A DNA stretch of 64,000 nucleotides from Elioraea sp. (GCF_022842375.1 NZ_JALHPR010000005.1:62001-126000), one strand, 5' to 3'. Shown: positions 24,733 to 34,260, numbered from the stretch's first letter. Notes: generated from the sequence alone by a model not told the origin. Numbers and translations: made by a program.

Positions 24733-25615
24733 CGCCGCAGCGGCCATTCCGCAGGACAACGCGCCAGAGACGATGGCGTGGGAGAGCAAGCAGCGGCGAT
24801 TCATCACGATCTACCTGCCGCTCTCCTGCTTCATTCTGATCCTGTTGTTCCCGTTCTACTGGATGACCATCACCGCGTTCAAACCGAACGCCGAGCTGAT
24901 GGATTTCAAGAACCACAACCCGTTCTGGATCACGTCGCCCACGCTCGACCACATCAACCACCTGCTGTTCAACACGGGCTATCCCTCGTGGTTCCTCACC
25001 ACGATGGGCGTGGCGATCGGCTCGACCTTCCTCTCGATCTTCGCCTCGACGCTCGCGGCCTATGCGATCCAGCGGCTGCGGTTCAGGGGCAGCCCCTATG
25101 TCGGGCTTGCGATCTACCTCGCCTATCTGGTTCCGCCCTCGATTCTCTTCATCCCGCTCGCCACCATGGTGGTGCAGCTCGGCCTGTTCGACAGCCCGCT
25201 CGCGCTCATCCTCGTCTATCCCACATTCCTCGTGCCGTTCTGCACCTGGCTGCTGATTGGCTACTTCAAGTCGATCCCCTACGAGCTCGAGGAGTGCGCG
25301 CTGATCGACGGGGCGACGCGGCTGCAAATTCTTCGCCGCATCACCCTGCCGCTCGCCGTGCCCGGGCTGATCAGCGCGGGCATCTTCAGCTTCACTCTCT
25401 CCTGGAACGAGTTCATCTACGCACTTGCCTTCATCCAGTCCTCGGAGCGCAAGACCGTCCCTGTCGCGATCCTGACCGAGCTCGTGACCGGTGACGTCTA
25501 CCAGTGGGGTGCCCTGATGGCCGGCTCGCTGCTGGGCTCGCTGCCGGTCGCGATCTTCTACTCGTTCTTCGTTGACTACTATGTTTCCTCCCTCACCGGT
25601 GCGGTGAAGGAATAG
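24725..25615 (+). CDS. ABC transporter permease, MalG/UgpE type
   Basis: A 296-residue second permease with six membrane helices. The coupling loop is EECALIDGATRLQILRRITL, with the usual E to E-C variation, and the MalG-type LPFYWMTITAFKP opening is present as LLFPFYWMTITAFK. ATG 24725 overlaps the stop of the first permease by 8 bp; an earlier in-frame ATG lacks support because GGGAGAG precedes 24725. It completes the importer with the ATPase and binding protein. A 2-hydroxyacid dehydrogenase follows 29 bp later. Confidence 0.92.
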   Translation: MTDAAAAIPQDNAPETMAWESKQRRFITIYLPLSCFILILLFPFYWMTITAFKPNAELMDFKNHNPFWITSPTLDHINHLLFNTGYPSWFLTTMGVAIGSTFLSIFASTLAAYAIQRLRFRGSPYVGLAIYLAYLVPPSILFIPLATMVVQLGLFDSPLALILVYPTFLVPFCTWLLIGYFKSIPYELEECALIDGATRLQILRRITLPLAVPGLISAGIFSFTLSWNEFIYALAFIQSSERKTVPVAILTELVTGDVYQWGALMAGSLLGSLPVAIFYSFFVDYYVSSLTGAVKE

Positions 25616-25644
25616 CGCCCTCCTGAACGACGGAGTTCCACCCC

Positions 25645-26688
25645 TTGGCCAAGTTCACCATCCTGACACCCGCCGGTGCGTCATTCACCACCGCTGGCGG
25701 CGGCTATGACCATGAGCTCGAAGCCCTCGAGGGCATGGACGTCGAGATCCTCGAATGCCCCGCGACCGAGGACGGCTTCATCGCGGCCGCGCCGAAGGCC
25801 GATGCGGTCTACGCCAAGGGCATGAAGTTCAACGCTGCGATGATCAACGCGCTGACCAAGTGCAGGCTGATCGCGCTCGGCACCGTCGGCGTCGACTATG
25901 TCGATGTCGCCGCCGCTACGGCGAAGGGTATTCCCGTCACCAACTGCCCCGACACCTTCATCGAGGAGGTGGCCGACCATGCGATGATGCTGCTCCTTGC
26001 CACCCATCGCCGTGCCATCGAGCAGGACCGCATGGTGCGCGAGGGGCGGTGGACCGAGGGGCGGCCGCAGCTGCTGCAGGTGCCGCGGCTGATGGGCATG
26101 ACGCTCGGCTTCCTCGCCTTCGGCCGCGTCGCGCGCGCCGTTGCCGTGCGCGCCCGCGCCTTCGGCCTCTCGATGATCGCCTATGACCCGTTCGTGGAGG
26201 AGCTCACGCTGTCTGACTACGGCGTGCGGCCAGGCTCGCTCTCCGAGGTGCTGTCGCAGTCCGATTTCGTGTCGATGCACCAGCCGGACACGCCGCTGAC
26301 GCGCGGCTTCCTGAAGGAGAAGCACTTCCGGCAGATGAAGAAGACCGCGATCTTCATCAACACCGGCCGTGGCCCCACGGTCGACGAGGCGGCACTGATC
26401 GCAGCACTCGAGGAGAAATGGATCGCCGGCGCAGGCCTCGACGTGTTCCAGGTCGAGCCGCCGAAGCCCGACAACAAGCTGCTGGCGATGCCGCACGTGA
26501 TCCTCTCGCCGCACAATGCCTCCGCCTCCGCGCGGTTCGATCCGGCGCGCAAGCGCCGCGTCGGGCAGGAACTGTCGCTCGTCCTCTCCGGCCGCTGGCC
26601 GATGAGCTGCGTGAACCCCACCGTTCTGCCGGCCTCCGGCCTCGCGCGCTGGCAGCCCTATGCAATGACGCGCGGCCCGAACTCGTAG
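25645..26688 (+). CDS. D-isomer-specific 2-hydroxyacid dehydrogenase family protein
   Basis: A 347-residue protein with the formate/glycerate dehydrogenase fold. The catalytic Arg (INTGRGPTVDE), Glu (GLDVFQVEPP) and His (LSPHNASAS) are present. The Rossmann turn is odd: AFGRVA stands where GxGxxG is normal (GFLAFGRVARAV, about residues 154-165), so first and third glycines are alanine. This may alter NAD binding or specificity. The start is TTG at 25645 with CGGAG about 10 bp upstream. It is the last gene of the ThDP-ABC operon, ended by a strong hairpin. It probably oxidises or reduces a hydroxy acid made from the imported compound. Confidence 0.82.
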   Translation: MAKFTILTPAGASFTTAGGGYDHELEALEGMDVEILECPATEDGFIAAAPKADAVYAKGMKFNAAMINALTKCRLIALGTVGVDYVDVAAATAKGIPVTNCPDTFIEEVADHAMMLLLATHRRAIEQDRMVREGRWTEGRPQLLQVPRLMGMTLGFLAFGRVARAVAVRARAFGLSMIAYDPFVEELTLSDYGVRPGSLSEVLSQSDFVSMHQPDTPLTRGFLKEKHFRQMKKTAIFINTGRGPTVDEAALIAALEEKWIAGAGLDVFQVEPPKPDNKLLAMPHVILSPHNASASARFDPARKRRVGQELSLVLSGRWPMSCVNPTVLPASGLARWQPYAMTRGPNS

Positions 26689-26695
26689 CCGACAC

Positions 26696-26730
26696 GCCCA
26701 TCCCGCGATGCGGGATGGGCTTCCATTCTT
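26696..26730 (+). terminator. Intrinsic terminator after the hydroxyacid dehydrogenase operon
   Basis: Perfect 11 bp arms GCCCATCCCGC (26696-26706) and GCGGGATGGGC (26710-26720) with a 3 nt loop, followed by the T-rich TTCCATTCTT. It lies 7 bp after the stop codon and before iclR, so it likely ends the ThDP/ABC operon. Confidence 0.85.
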
Positions 26731-26776
26731 GCGTCCGCGTCGCTAGCGTCCCGCCGGTTCGGCGCGGGAGGGTGGC

Positions 26777-27595
26777 ATGGCGGGTGCGGCACGGCAGGCA
26801 ACGCGGCGCGCGAAGGCGCCGGCGCGTGACCCGAGCCAGGTGCAATCCCTCACCCGTGCGCTCTCGCTCCTGAACGCGCTCGCCGAGAGCAGTGACGGTC
26901 TCGCGCTCGCCGACATCGCGCAGGTCGTCGGCCTCGCGCCGTCGACCGCGCACAGGCTGCTCACCACCATGCAGGGCCAGCGCTTCGTCCGCTTCATCGC
27001 GGCCGAGGGCGTGTGGCAGGTCGGCGTGCAGGCCTTCATCGTGGGGCAGAGCTTCCGCCGCGCGCGTGACGTGCTGGCCATAGCACGGCCGGCCATGCGG
27101 CGGCTGATGGAGGAGAGCGGCGAGACCGTGAATCTCTACATCGAGGAGGGGGGAGAGGCCGTCTGCATGGGCCAGGTTGAGAGCCGTCAGATGATGCGCG
27201 CCATCTCGCGGCCCGGCGGCCGGGTGAAGCTGCATTGTTCCGGCGTCGGCAAGGCGATGCTGGCGTGCCTGCCCGATGCCGATGTCACGCGCATCCTCCA
27301 GGCGCACGGGCTGCCGCGAATGACGCCGCGCACGCTCGACACGCCGCGGAAGCTCCGCGCCGACCTTGCCGGCATCCGTGAGCGCGGCTTCTCCATCGAC
27401 GACGAGGAGCATGCGATCGGGCTTCGCTGCGTCGCAGCAGCGATCCGCGACGAGGATGGGCTTCCCCTGGCCGCGATCTCCCTCTCCGGCCCCCTCGCGC
27501 GGATCGGCGATGCGGCGCTGATCGCGTCGGGCCGGCTTGTCGCGGCGGCGGCGGATGCCGTGACGGGGCAGCTCGGCGGGCGCTCAACCCGTTGA
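26777..27595 (+). CDS. IclR-family transcriptional regulator
   Basis: A 272-residue regulator. The winged helix-turn-helix spans about residues 22-80 ([24 protein letters not shown]), and the effector-binding IclR domain spans about 95-265, with the conserved [15 protein letters not shown] and [16 protein letters not shown] blocks. GGGAGGG precedes the ATG. It lies directly upstream of gcl on the same strand. Two inverted repeats at 27620-27634 and 27691-27706 in the intervening region are natural binding sites, so it likely controls gcl in response to glyoxylate, allantoin-type or related metabolites. This mirrors AllR and GclR-type control of gcl elsewhere. Confidence 0.88.
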   Translation: MAGAARQATRRAKAPARDPSQVQSLTRALSLLNALAESSDGLALADIAQVVGLAPSTAHRLLTTMQGQRFVRFIAAEGVWQVGVQAFIVGQSFRRARDVLAIARPAMRRLMEESGETVNLYIEEGGEAVCMGQVESRQMMRAISRPGGRVKLHCSGVGKAMLACLPDADVTRILQAHGLPRMTPRTLDTPRKLRADLAGIRERGFSIDDEEHAIGLRCVAAAIRDEDGLPLAAISLSGPLARIGDAALIASGRLVAAAADAVTGQLGGRSTR

Positions 27596-27619
27596 TTCCG
27601 GGTGGCGATCGGCGGGCCG

Positions 27620-27634
27620 TTCCACATCGTGGAA
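27620..27634. promoter_or_regulatory. Inverted repeat, probable IclR-family operator upstream of gcl
   Basis: TTCCAC-ATC-GTGGAA is a perfect 15 bp inverted repeat, the size and TTCC/GGAA arm style of IclR/AllR-family operators. It lies between the iclR-family gene and gcl, 107 bp before the gcl ATG. Confidence 0.5.
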
Positions 27635-27690
27635 TGCCCTCCCGCGTGCCTTGCCCGGGCCCCGCGTGTGCCCTATCTCCCTCACGGCCA

Positions 27691-27706
27691 CGGAACGACC
27701 GTTCCG
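27691..27706. promoter_or_regulatory. Second inverted repeat upstream of gcl
   Basis: CGGAAC-GACC-GTTCCG is a perfect 6+4+6 inverted repeat, 35 bp before the gcl ATG. It shares the GGAAC/GTTCC core with the site at 27620-27634 and could be a second operator or a leader hairpin. Confidence 0.42.
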
Positions 27707-27740
27707 GGGGACCGGTGATGTCGTCCAGGGAGTGCGAACG

Positions 27741-29558
27741 ATGGCGAAGATGCCTGCGATCGAGGCGGCGGTGCGCGTGCTCGAGAAGGAGGGCGTGACG
27801 GTCGCCTTCGGCGTGCCCGGGGCCGCCATCAACCCGCTCTACGCCGCGCTGAAGCGCCGCGGCAGCATCCGCCACATCCTCGCCCGCCATGTCGAGGGTG
27901 CCTCGCACATGGCCGACGGCTACACCCGCGCGATGCCGGGCAACATCGGCGTCTGCATCGGCACGTCCGGGCCTGCGGGCACCGACATGATCACCGGCCT
28001 CTATACCGCGCAGGCCGACAGCATCCCCATCCTCTGCATCACCGGGCAGGCGCCGCGCGCGAAGCTGTACAAGGAGGATTTCCAGGCCGTCGACATCGAG
28101 AGCATCGCCAAGCCCGTGACGAAGTGGGCCGTGACGGTGCGCGAGCCCGGCCTCGTGCCGCGGGTGTTCCAGCAGGCCTTCCACGTGATGAAGTCGGGCC
28201 GCCCTGGCCCCGTGCTCATCGACCTGCCGGTCGACGTGCAGAACGCCGAGATCGAGTTCGACGAGAGCACCTACGCGCCGCTGCCGGTCTACAAGCCTGC
28301 CGCGACGCGGGCGCAGATCGAGCAGGCGATGGCGATGCTCAACGCGTCCGAGCGGCCGCTGATCGTCGCCGGCGGCGGCGTGATCAACGCCGATGCCTCC
28401 GACCTGCTCGTGCAGTTCGCCGAGGTGACGGGCATCCCCGTGATCCCGACGCTGATGGGTTGGGGCGCGATCCCCGACGACCATCCGCTGATGGCCGGCA
28501 TGGTCGGCCTGCAGACGTCGCACCGCTACGGCAACGCGACCTTCATGAAGAGCGACTTCGTGCTCGGCATCGGCAACCGCTGGGCGAACCGGCACACCGG
28601 CTCGATCGAGGCCTACACGCAGGGCCGCAAGTTCGTCCATGTCGACATCGAGCCGACGCAGATCGGCCGCGTGTTCAACCCCGATTTCGGCATCGTCTCC
28701 GACGCGCACGCCGCGCTGACGACGTTCGTGCAGGTGGCGGAGGAGTGGAAGGCGGCCGGCAAGCTCGCCGACCGGAGCACGTGGGCAGCCGAGTGCCTGC
28801 ACCGCAAGCGCAACATGCTGCGCAAGACGCATTTCGAGCAGGTGCCGCTGAAGCCGCAGCGCGTCTACCAGGAGATGAACGACGCGTTCCCGAAGGACAC
28901 CTGCTACGTCTCGACGATTGGGCTTTCGCAGATCGCCGGCGCTCAATTCCTGCACGTGTACAAGCCGCGCAACTGGATCAACTGCGGCCAGGCCGGCCCG
29001 CTCGGCTGGACGCTGCCCGCGGCCCTTGGCGTGCGCGCGGCCGACCCCCATCGCGAGATCGTCGCACTCTCGGGCGACTATGACTTCCAGTTCCTGATCG
29101 AGGAACTCGCGGTCGGGGCGCAGCACAAGCTGCCCTACCTGCACGTCGTGGTGAACAACTCCTATCTCGGCCTGATCCGCCAGTCGCAGCGTGGCTTCCA
29201 GATGGATTTCGAGGTGTCGCTCGCCTTCGAGAACATCAACACGCCGGAGGAGGAGGGGGTCGCAGGCTACGGCGTCGATCACGTTGCGGTCGCCGAGGGC
29301 CTAGGCTGCAAGGCGATCCGCGTGAAGAGCCCGAACGAGTTCAAGGAGGCGTTCGAGCGCGCCCGTGCGCTGATGGACGAGCACCAGGTTCCCGTGGTGC
29401 TCGAATTCATCCTCGAGCGCGTGACGAACATCTCGATGGGCACCGAGATCCACAACGTGACGGAGTTCGAGGACATCCTCTGCCTCGACCCGTCGCTGTC
29501 GATCAACGATGTCTCGGGCAGCGCGCTGAACAACGGCACCGCCCAGCCCGCGCGCTGA
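27741..29558 (+). CDS. gcl: Glyoxylate carboligase (tartronate-semialdehyde synthase)
   Basis: A 605-residue ThDP enzyme that joins two glyoxylates to tartronate semialdehyde with loss of CO2. The hallmark is V51 in [17 protein letters not shown], where every other ThDP enzyme has Glu; Gcl is the known exception. [18 protein letters not shown] with a [12 protein letters not shown] partner matches Gcl closely, with GDY in place of GDG. The ATG at 27741 is in a weak site (AGGGAG 10 bp upstream). It follows the IclR gene. The usual partners hyi, glxR and glxK are not adjacent, but the 2-hydroxyacid dehydrogenase nearby could serve glyoxylate-related metabolism. Confidence 0.95.
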   Translation: MAKMPAIEAAVRVLEKEGVTVAFGVPGAAINPLYAALKRRGSIRHILARHVEGASHMADGYTRAMPGNIGVCIGTSGPAGTDMITGLYTAQADSIPILCITGQAPRAKLYKEDFQAVDIESIAKPVTKWAVTVREPGLVPRVFQQAFHVMKSGRPGPVLIDLPVDVQNAEIEFDESTYAPLPVYKPAATRAQIEQAMAMLNASERPLIVAGGGVINADASDLLVQFAEVTGIPVIPTLMGWGAIPDDHPLMAGMVGLQTSHRYGNATFMKSDFVLGIGNRWANRHTGSIEAYTQGRKFVHVDIEPTQIGRVFNPDFGIVSDAHAALTTFVQVAEEWKAAGKLADRSTWAAECLHRKRNMLRKTHFEQVPLKPQRVYQEMNDAFPKDTCYVSTIGLSQIAGAQFLHVYKPRNWINCGQAGPLGWTLPAALGVRAADPHREIVALSGDYDFQFLIEELAVGAQHKLPYLHVVVNNSYLGLIRQSQRGFQMDFEVSLAFENINTPEEEGVAGYGVDHVAVAEGLGCKAIRVKSPNEFKEAFERARALMDEHQVPVVLEFILERVTNISMGTEIHNVTEFEDILCLDPSLSINDVSGSALNNGTAQPAR

Positions 29559-29580
29559 ACCACGCCAGCGCGGCGCCGCC

Positions 29581-30345
29581 TCAGGGGAGGTAGGCGCCGC
29601 CGCTGATGTGGATCGACTGGCCCGTGATGAACGCGCTCGCCGGCAGGCAGAGATGCACGATCATCGCCGCGACCTGATCCACCGTTCCCTCGCCGCCGCC
29701 AAGCGGCTGCGGCGAACCGCCCGGGCGTGACGGCGGCTCGCCCGACGTCGCGCTGCGCTGGCCGCCGATCTTGCCCGGCACCACACAGTTCACCGTGACG
29801 TTGTGCTCGGCGAACTCGACCGCCAGCGCCTTCGTCAGCCCGACGATGCCGGCCTTCGCCGTGCTCACATGCGCGCGCTGGTATGCGCCGATATGCGCCG
29901 TGACCCCGCCCATGTTCACGATCCTGCCGCCGCCGGCGGCGATCATGTGCGGCAGCGCCGCGCGCGAGCACAGGAACGCGCCGTCGAGGATGATCGACAT
30001 CACCGACCGCCAGGCGGAGAGCTCCATCTCGAGGAAGGGCGCAATCGCGCGATCGGCGGCGTTGTTCACGAGGATGTCGAGGCGGCCGAAGCGCGAGACG
30101 GTCTCCGCCACCATCGCGGCGACCTGAGCCTCGTAAGTCACGTCGGCGAGCAGCGCCATGGCCTTGCCGCCGCGCGCGCGGATCTCCTCGGCAACGCCCT
30201 CCGCCTCGCCGATCGAGGCGCGGGTGTTCACGACCACCGCCGCGCCGCGTTCGGCCAGCGCCAGGGCCGTCGCCCGCCCGTTGCGCCGCGCGGCACCCGT
30301 GACCAGGGCCACCTTTCCAGCAAGCGGCGCCGTCACTTCGCCCAT
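29581..30345 (-). CDS. Short-chain dehydrogenase/reductase homologue lacking the catalytic tetrad
   Basis: A 254-residue SDR-fold protein. The cofactor motif is TGAARRNGRA (TGxxxGxG with the middle Gly as Arg), and LVNNAAD and the C-terminal TGQSIHISGGAY are normal. The catalytic positions are not: the Tyr site four residues before K164 is V160 (AHVSTAKAG), the Ser site is Gly (NMGGVTA, 146-147), and the Asn site is I119. Only K164 of the Asn-Ser-Tyr-Lys tetrad remains. ATG 30345 has AGGGGGAG upstream. It is divergent from the CoA transferase. It may be a binding or structural homologue or use unusual chemistry; a divergent SDR subfamily with this motif is likely. Confidence 0.85.
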   Translation of the reverse strand: MGEVTAPLAGKVALVTGAARRNGRATALALAERGAAVVVNTRASIGEAEGVAEEIRARGGKAMALLADVTYEAQVAAMVAETVSRFGRLDILVNNAADRAIAPFLEMELSAWRSVMSIILDGAFLCSRAALPHMIAAGGGRIVNMGGVTAHIGAYQRAHVSTAKAGIVGLTKALAVEFAEHNVTVNCVVPGKIGGQRSATSGEPPSRPGGSPQPLGGGEGTVDQVAAMIVHLCLPASAFITGQSIHISGGAYLP

Positions 30346-30453
30346 CGTCTCGCTCCCCCTCGGTGCGCGTCGTCGCGACCGTCGATGCCCCGATAGCACC
30401 GGGCGAGCGCGGAGACGAGATGCCGCGATCATCGTTATCCGCGCCGCCGGGCC

Positions 30454-30502
30454 TTGATCACCCTTCGCGCGGTCCATACGCTGCCCGCACGATACGGCAG
30501 CG
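30454..30502 (+). promoter_or_regulatory. Sigma70-like promoter with overlapping inverted repeat before the CoA transferase gene
   Basis: TTGATC (30454-30459) and TACGCT (30477-30482) are spaced 17 bp. A perfect inverted repeat CGCTGCC (30479-30485) and GGCAGCG (30496-30502) with a 10 bp gap overlaps the -10 and presumed start site, the place for a repressor. The ATG-less GTG start of the gene is at 30546. Confidence 0.38.
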
Positions 30503-30545
30503 CAGCACTGCGCCGGCCGGTGCAACTGTCGGCGGAGAGTGCGCA

Positions 30546-31745
30546 GTGAGTGAAAGGCGTCTGCCCCTGGAGCGGTTCAGGGTGCTCGATCTCACGGCCC
30601 ACCGCGCAGGGCCGACCTGCGCGCGCCAGCTCGCCGACTGGGGCGCCGACGTGATCAAGATCGAGCCTCCCGCAGCGCTCGATGACGAGGCCGGCGGCGG
30701 CGTCATCGGCCGTCGCGGCGGATCCGACTTCCAGAACCTTCACCGCAACAAGCGGGGGTTGACGCTCGACCTCAAGCAGGCGGAGGGGAAGGCGATCTTC
30801 TTCAAGCTGGTCGAAACCGCCGATGTGGTGCTCGAGAACTACCGCTCCGACGTGAAGGTGCGGCTCGGCATCGACTATCCGCATGTCAGCGCGGTCAATC
30901 CGCGCATCGTATACGGCAGCATCTCGGGCTTCGGGCAGGACGGGCCGTACGCGACCCGGCCTGGCGTCGACCAGATCGCGCAGGGCATGGGCGGGCTGAT
31001 GTCGATCACCGGCCATCCCGGGCAGGAGCCGACACGCGTCGGCATCCCGATCGCCGACCTCACCTCCGGCCACTTCCTCGCCCAGGGCGTGCTCATCGCG
31101 CTGCTCGACCGCGAGGTGACGGGGCAGGGCCAGTGGGTCCACACCTCGCTCCTTGAGGCCCAGATCGCGATGCTCGACTTCCAGGCGGCGCGCTGGCTGA
31201 TCGACCACGAGGTGCCGAAGCAGGCCGGCAACAACCACCCGACGAGCACGCCGACAGGCGTGTTCCCGACGCGCGACGGCCAGGTGAACATCGCCGCCGC
31301 CGGCGACAGGCTCTATCGTCGCCTGTGCGAGGCGATCGGCCGGCCGGAGCTGATCACTCACCCGGACTTCGCCGACACGGGCCTCAGGACGCGCAACCGT
31401 GAGGCGCTGAACGCCATCGTCGCCGACCATACGCGCACGCGCACGAGTGCCGAGATCACCGAGCTCCTGACGCGGGCGGGCGTTCCCTGCGGCCCGATCT
31501 ACCGCATCGACGAGACCTTCGCCGACCCGCAGGTGCAACATCTCGGCATCGCGCGGAAGGTGGAGCACGCGACGCAAGGTACGCTCGGCATGGTCGGGCA
31601 GCCGATCAACCTCTCCGCCGCCCCGCAGCCCGAGATGCTCCGTCTGCCGACGCCCGAGCGCGGCGAGCACAGCGATGCGGTGCTCGCCGAGCTCGGCTAC
31701 GACGCGGCGGCGATCGCGGCGTTTCGTGCCGGGAACATCATCTGA
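30546..31745 (+). CDS. CaiB/BaiF family CoA transferase
   Basis: A 399-residue class III CoA transferase, which moves CoA between carboxylic acids through an aspartyl-CoA intermediate. The opening RVLDLTAHRAGPTCARQLADWGADVIKIE and the Asp in PIADLTSGHFLAQG mark the family. The start is GTG at 30546, with GGAGA upstream; the open frame upstream is not coding. The following hydrolase starts on the last base of the stop (TGATG), so they are translationally coupled. Next come a peptide-binding protein and an amidase, suggesting activation of an acid released from an amide or ester. The acid is unknown. Confidence 0.9.
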   Translation: MSERRLPLERFRVLDLTAHRAGPTCARQLADWGADVIKIEPPAALDDEAGGGVIGRRGGSDFQNLHRNKRGLTLDLKQAEGKAIFFKLVETADVVLENYRSDVKVRLGIDYPHVSAVNPRIVYGSISGFGQDGPYATRPGVDQIAQGMGGLMSITGHPGQEPTRVGIPIADLTSGHFLAQGVLIALLDREVTGQGQWVHTSLLEAQIAMLDFQAARWLIDHEVPKQAGNNHPTSTPTGVFPTRDGQVNIAAAGDRLYRRLCEAIGRPELITHPDFADTGLRTRNREALNAIVADHTRTRTSAEITELLTRAGVPCGPIYRIDETFADPQVQHLGIARKVEHATQGTLGMVGQPINLSAAPQPEMLRLPTPERGEHSDAVLAELGYDAAAIAAFRAGNII

Positions 31746-32671
31746 TGGCGGCGGCAACCGACGCCGGGCTCGCCCCGGCGCCGATCCCGTCCGATCTCGC
31801 CGCGCTCGGTGCCGCGCCCGCCGCCATCATCGCCGCGATCGAAGCGCAGTCCACTCGGATGCTCACGCCCTGCGGCGAGGGTGATCTCGTCTGGCGGGCC
31901 TGGGGGGCGGGGCCGCCGCTCGTGCTGTTCCATGGCGGTTACGGGTCATGGACGCATTGGATCCGCACCATCCTGCCGTTTGCCGCGCGCCACCGCGTCA
32001 TTGCTGTCGACCTGCCGGGGCTTGGCGAATCCGCTCACGCGCCGGAACCGCACACGGCCGAGGGGCTGGCGTCGATCCTTCTCGCCGGCCTCGATCGCAT
32101 CCTTTTTCCCGGCGAGACGGTCGATCTCGTCGGCTTCTCCTTCGGCGGCGTGCTCGGCGGCCATGTCGCGGCGGGGCTTGGCGACAGGCTCGGGCACTTC
32201 GTTGCCGTCGGGGCCGGCGGGCTCGGCCTGCCGCGGGCTGACATGGAACCGCTGCGCTCCTGGCGCGCGGCGGAACCGGGTGAGGCGCGGCTCGCCGTCC
32301 ACCGCGATAACCTGGCGATCCTGATGTTTGCCGATCCCCGCAGGATCGACCCGCTCGCTCTCTACCTGCAGCAGCGGAATGCCGAGAACGGACGCGTGAA
32401 GAGCCCAGTGATCAGCCGCACCGACACGCTGCGCCAGGCGCTGCCGCGCATTCGCGGCAGGCTCTCAGGCATCTGGGGGGGCGAGGACAATGTCGCACGC
32501 GGCAACATCGCCGTGCGTGGCGAGGTGCTGCGCGCGGCGCAGGCGGATGCCGCCTTCGCGGTGATCCCCGGCGCCGGCCACTGGGTCGCCTACGAGGCGG
32601 CAGAGGAATTCAACGCAACGCTCGCCAGCCTGCTTGATGCTGCCCCGCACGGCGCAGCGCGCCCTTCATGA
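31745..32671 (+). CDS. Alpha/beta hydrolase
   Basis: A 308-residue hydrolase-fold protein. The oxyanion region is LVLFHGGYGSWTHW, the nucleophile elbow GFSFGGV, and the late His in GAGHWVAYEA; an Asp candidate is in WGGEDNV. There is an N-terminal extension of about 50 residues. No signal peptide. Its ATG shares one base with the CoA transferase stop. Family members include esterases, lactonases, C-C hydrolases and CoA-related hydrolases; the GGYGSW and G-F-S-F-G-G motifs do not single one out. It likely acts on the same pathway as the CoA transferase. Confidence 0.85.
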   Translation: MAAATDAGLAPAPIPSDLAALGAAPAAIIAAIEAQSTRMLTPCGEGDLVWRAWGAGPPLVLFHGGYGSWTHWIRTILPFAARHRVIAVDLPGLGESAHAPEPHTAEGLASILLAGLDRILFPGETVDLVGFSFGGVLGGHVAAGLGDRLGHFVAVGAGGLGLPRADMEPLRSWRAAEPGEARLAVHRDNLAILMFADPRRIDPLALYLQQRNAENGRVKSPVISRTDTLRQALPRIRGRLSGIWGGEDNVARGNIAVRGEVLRAAQADAAFAVIPGAGHWVAYEAAEEFNATLASLLDAAPHGAARPS

Positions 32672-32688
32672 ACGCACGGGAGAACGCC

Positions 32689-34260
32689 ATGAGCTTTCGA
32701 TGCCGCCTGGCCGGCTGGGTGCTGGCCCTTCTGCTCATCGTCTCACCGGCAATGGCGGCGGAACTCCGCGTCGGCCTTGCCGCCGCGCCCACCTCCCTCG
32801 ATCCGCATTTCCACAACAACGGCGTGAACAACGCCCAGGCGCGCCACGTGTTCGAATCGCTCACGGCGCAGGATGCGAACCAGCAGCTGAAGCCCGGCTT
32901 GGCCGAGTCCTGGCGGCTGGTCGACGACACGACCTGGGAGTTCCAGCTTCGCCGCAACGTCACCTTCCACGATGGCACGCCCTTCACGTCCGATGACGTC
33001 GCCTTCTCGCTGTCCCGCGCGCCCAACGTGCCGAACAGCCCCTCGTCGTTCGGCACCTTCACGAAGCAGATCAAGGCGACGACGATCGTCGATCCGCACA
33101 CGATCCGGCTGCACACCGATGGCCCGGCGCCGCTGCTCGCGATCGACGTGAGCTCTGTCGCCATCGTGTCGCGCAAGCATGGCGAGGGGGCGACGACGTC
33201 GGACTACCAGACGGGCCGCGCGATGATCGGCACCGGCCCCTACCGCTTTCTCGAGCATATCCCCAACGACAGGATCGTCTACGCCCGCAACGAGGCCTAC
33301 TGGGGCGGCGTGGAGCCCTGGCAACGGGTGACTTTTCGCATCATCACCGTCGGGCCGTCGCGCGTCGCCGCCCTGCTCGCCGGCGATGTCGACCTCATCT
33401 CCGACGTGCCGACGACCGACATGGCGCGGCTGAAGCAACGGCCGAACGTCCGCCTCTGGTCCGGCGTGTCGAACCGCATGACGTTCCTGTCCGTCGACGT
33501 ACACAACGTGGTGCCGATCGCGGGCAACATCTCCGACAAGGAGGGCAACCCGCTTCCCACCAACCCGATGCGCGACATCCGCGTGCGCCAAGCGCTCTCG
33601 CTCGCGATCGACCGTGACATCATCGTCGACCGCGTCAACGAGGGCGAGGCGATCCGCGCCAACCAGCTCGTGCCCGAGACGTTCTTCGGCTACAACCCGG
33701 CGATCAGGCCGGAGACGCCCGATCTCGCCGCCGCGCGCGGGCTGCTTGCCGAGGCGGGCTACCCGAACGGCTTCCGCCTGGTGCTCCATACCTCGAACGA
33801 CCGCATCATCAACGCCGTGCGCACGGTGCAGGTGATCGCGCAGATGTGGGGGCGCATCGGCATCCAGGTGCAGGTCGATGCGATGCCGCACACGGTCTAT
33901 AGCGGCCGCACCGCGCGCAACGAGCTCTCCCACATGCTGCACAGCTGGGGGGCGGGAACGGGCGAGGCGCTCGGCACCTTCGTCGGCATCGTGCACACGC
34001 GCGGCGGTGCCTTCGGCGGCTCCAACCGCGGCCGCTACTCGAACCCCGAGGTCGATGCCGCGATCAGGCGCGCCCTCGTCACGGTCGACGAGGACAAGCG
34101 CCGCGCCATCCTGCAGGACATCATGGCCACGGTGGTGAACGACAAGGCGATCCTGCCGCTGGTGTTCTGGGTCTCGACCTGGGCGACCACGCCGGCTCTC
34201 ACCTACGTTCCACAGGCGAACCAGGCGACGCTGGCGATGGCCGTGCGGCCGGCACGGTGA
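32689..34260 (+). CDS. ABC transporter substrate-binding protein, peptide/opine/nickel type (family 5)
   Basis: A 523-residue periplasmic binding protein. The signal peptide (MSFRCRLAGWVLALLLIVS, cleaved near AMAAE) precedes the family-5 pattern DPHFHNNGVNNAQARHVFESL, WRLVDDTTWEFQLRRNVTFHDGTPFTSDDV and YRFLEHIPND. I use ATG 32689 because GGGAG precedes it; 32668 is in frame but unsupported. Family 5 binds peptides, opines, agropine, heme or nickel complexes. No permease or ATPase genes are adjacent, so it must share a membrane complex made elsewhere. The amidase that follows (overlap GTGA) suggests an amide or peptide-like ligand. Confidence 0.9.
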   Translation: MSFRCRLAGWVLALLLIVSPAMAAELRVGLAAAPTSLDPHFHNNGVNNAQARHVFESLTAQDANQQLKPGLAESWRLVDDTTWEFQLRRNVTFHDGTPFTSDDVAFSLSRAPNVPNSPSSFGTFTKQIKATTIVDPHTIRLHTDGPAPLLAIDVSSVAIVSRKHGEGATTSDYQTGRAMIGTGPYRFLEHIPNDRIVYARNEAYWGGVEPWQRVTFRIITVGPSRVAALLAGDVDLISDVPTTDMARLKQRPNVRLWSGVSNRMTFLSVDVHNVVPIAGNISDKEGNPLPTNPMRDIRVRQALSLAIDRDIIVDRVNEGEAIRANQLVPETFFGYNPAIRPETPDLAAARGLLAEAGYPNGFRLVLHTSNDRIINAVRTVQVIAQMWGRIGIQVQVDAMPHTVYSGRTARNELSHMLHSWGAGTGEALGTFVGIVHTRGGAFGGSNRGRYSNPEVDAAIRRALVTVDEDKRRAILQDIMATVVNDKAILPLVFWVSTWATTPALTYVPQANQATLAMAVRPAR

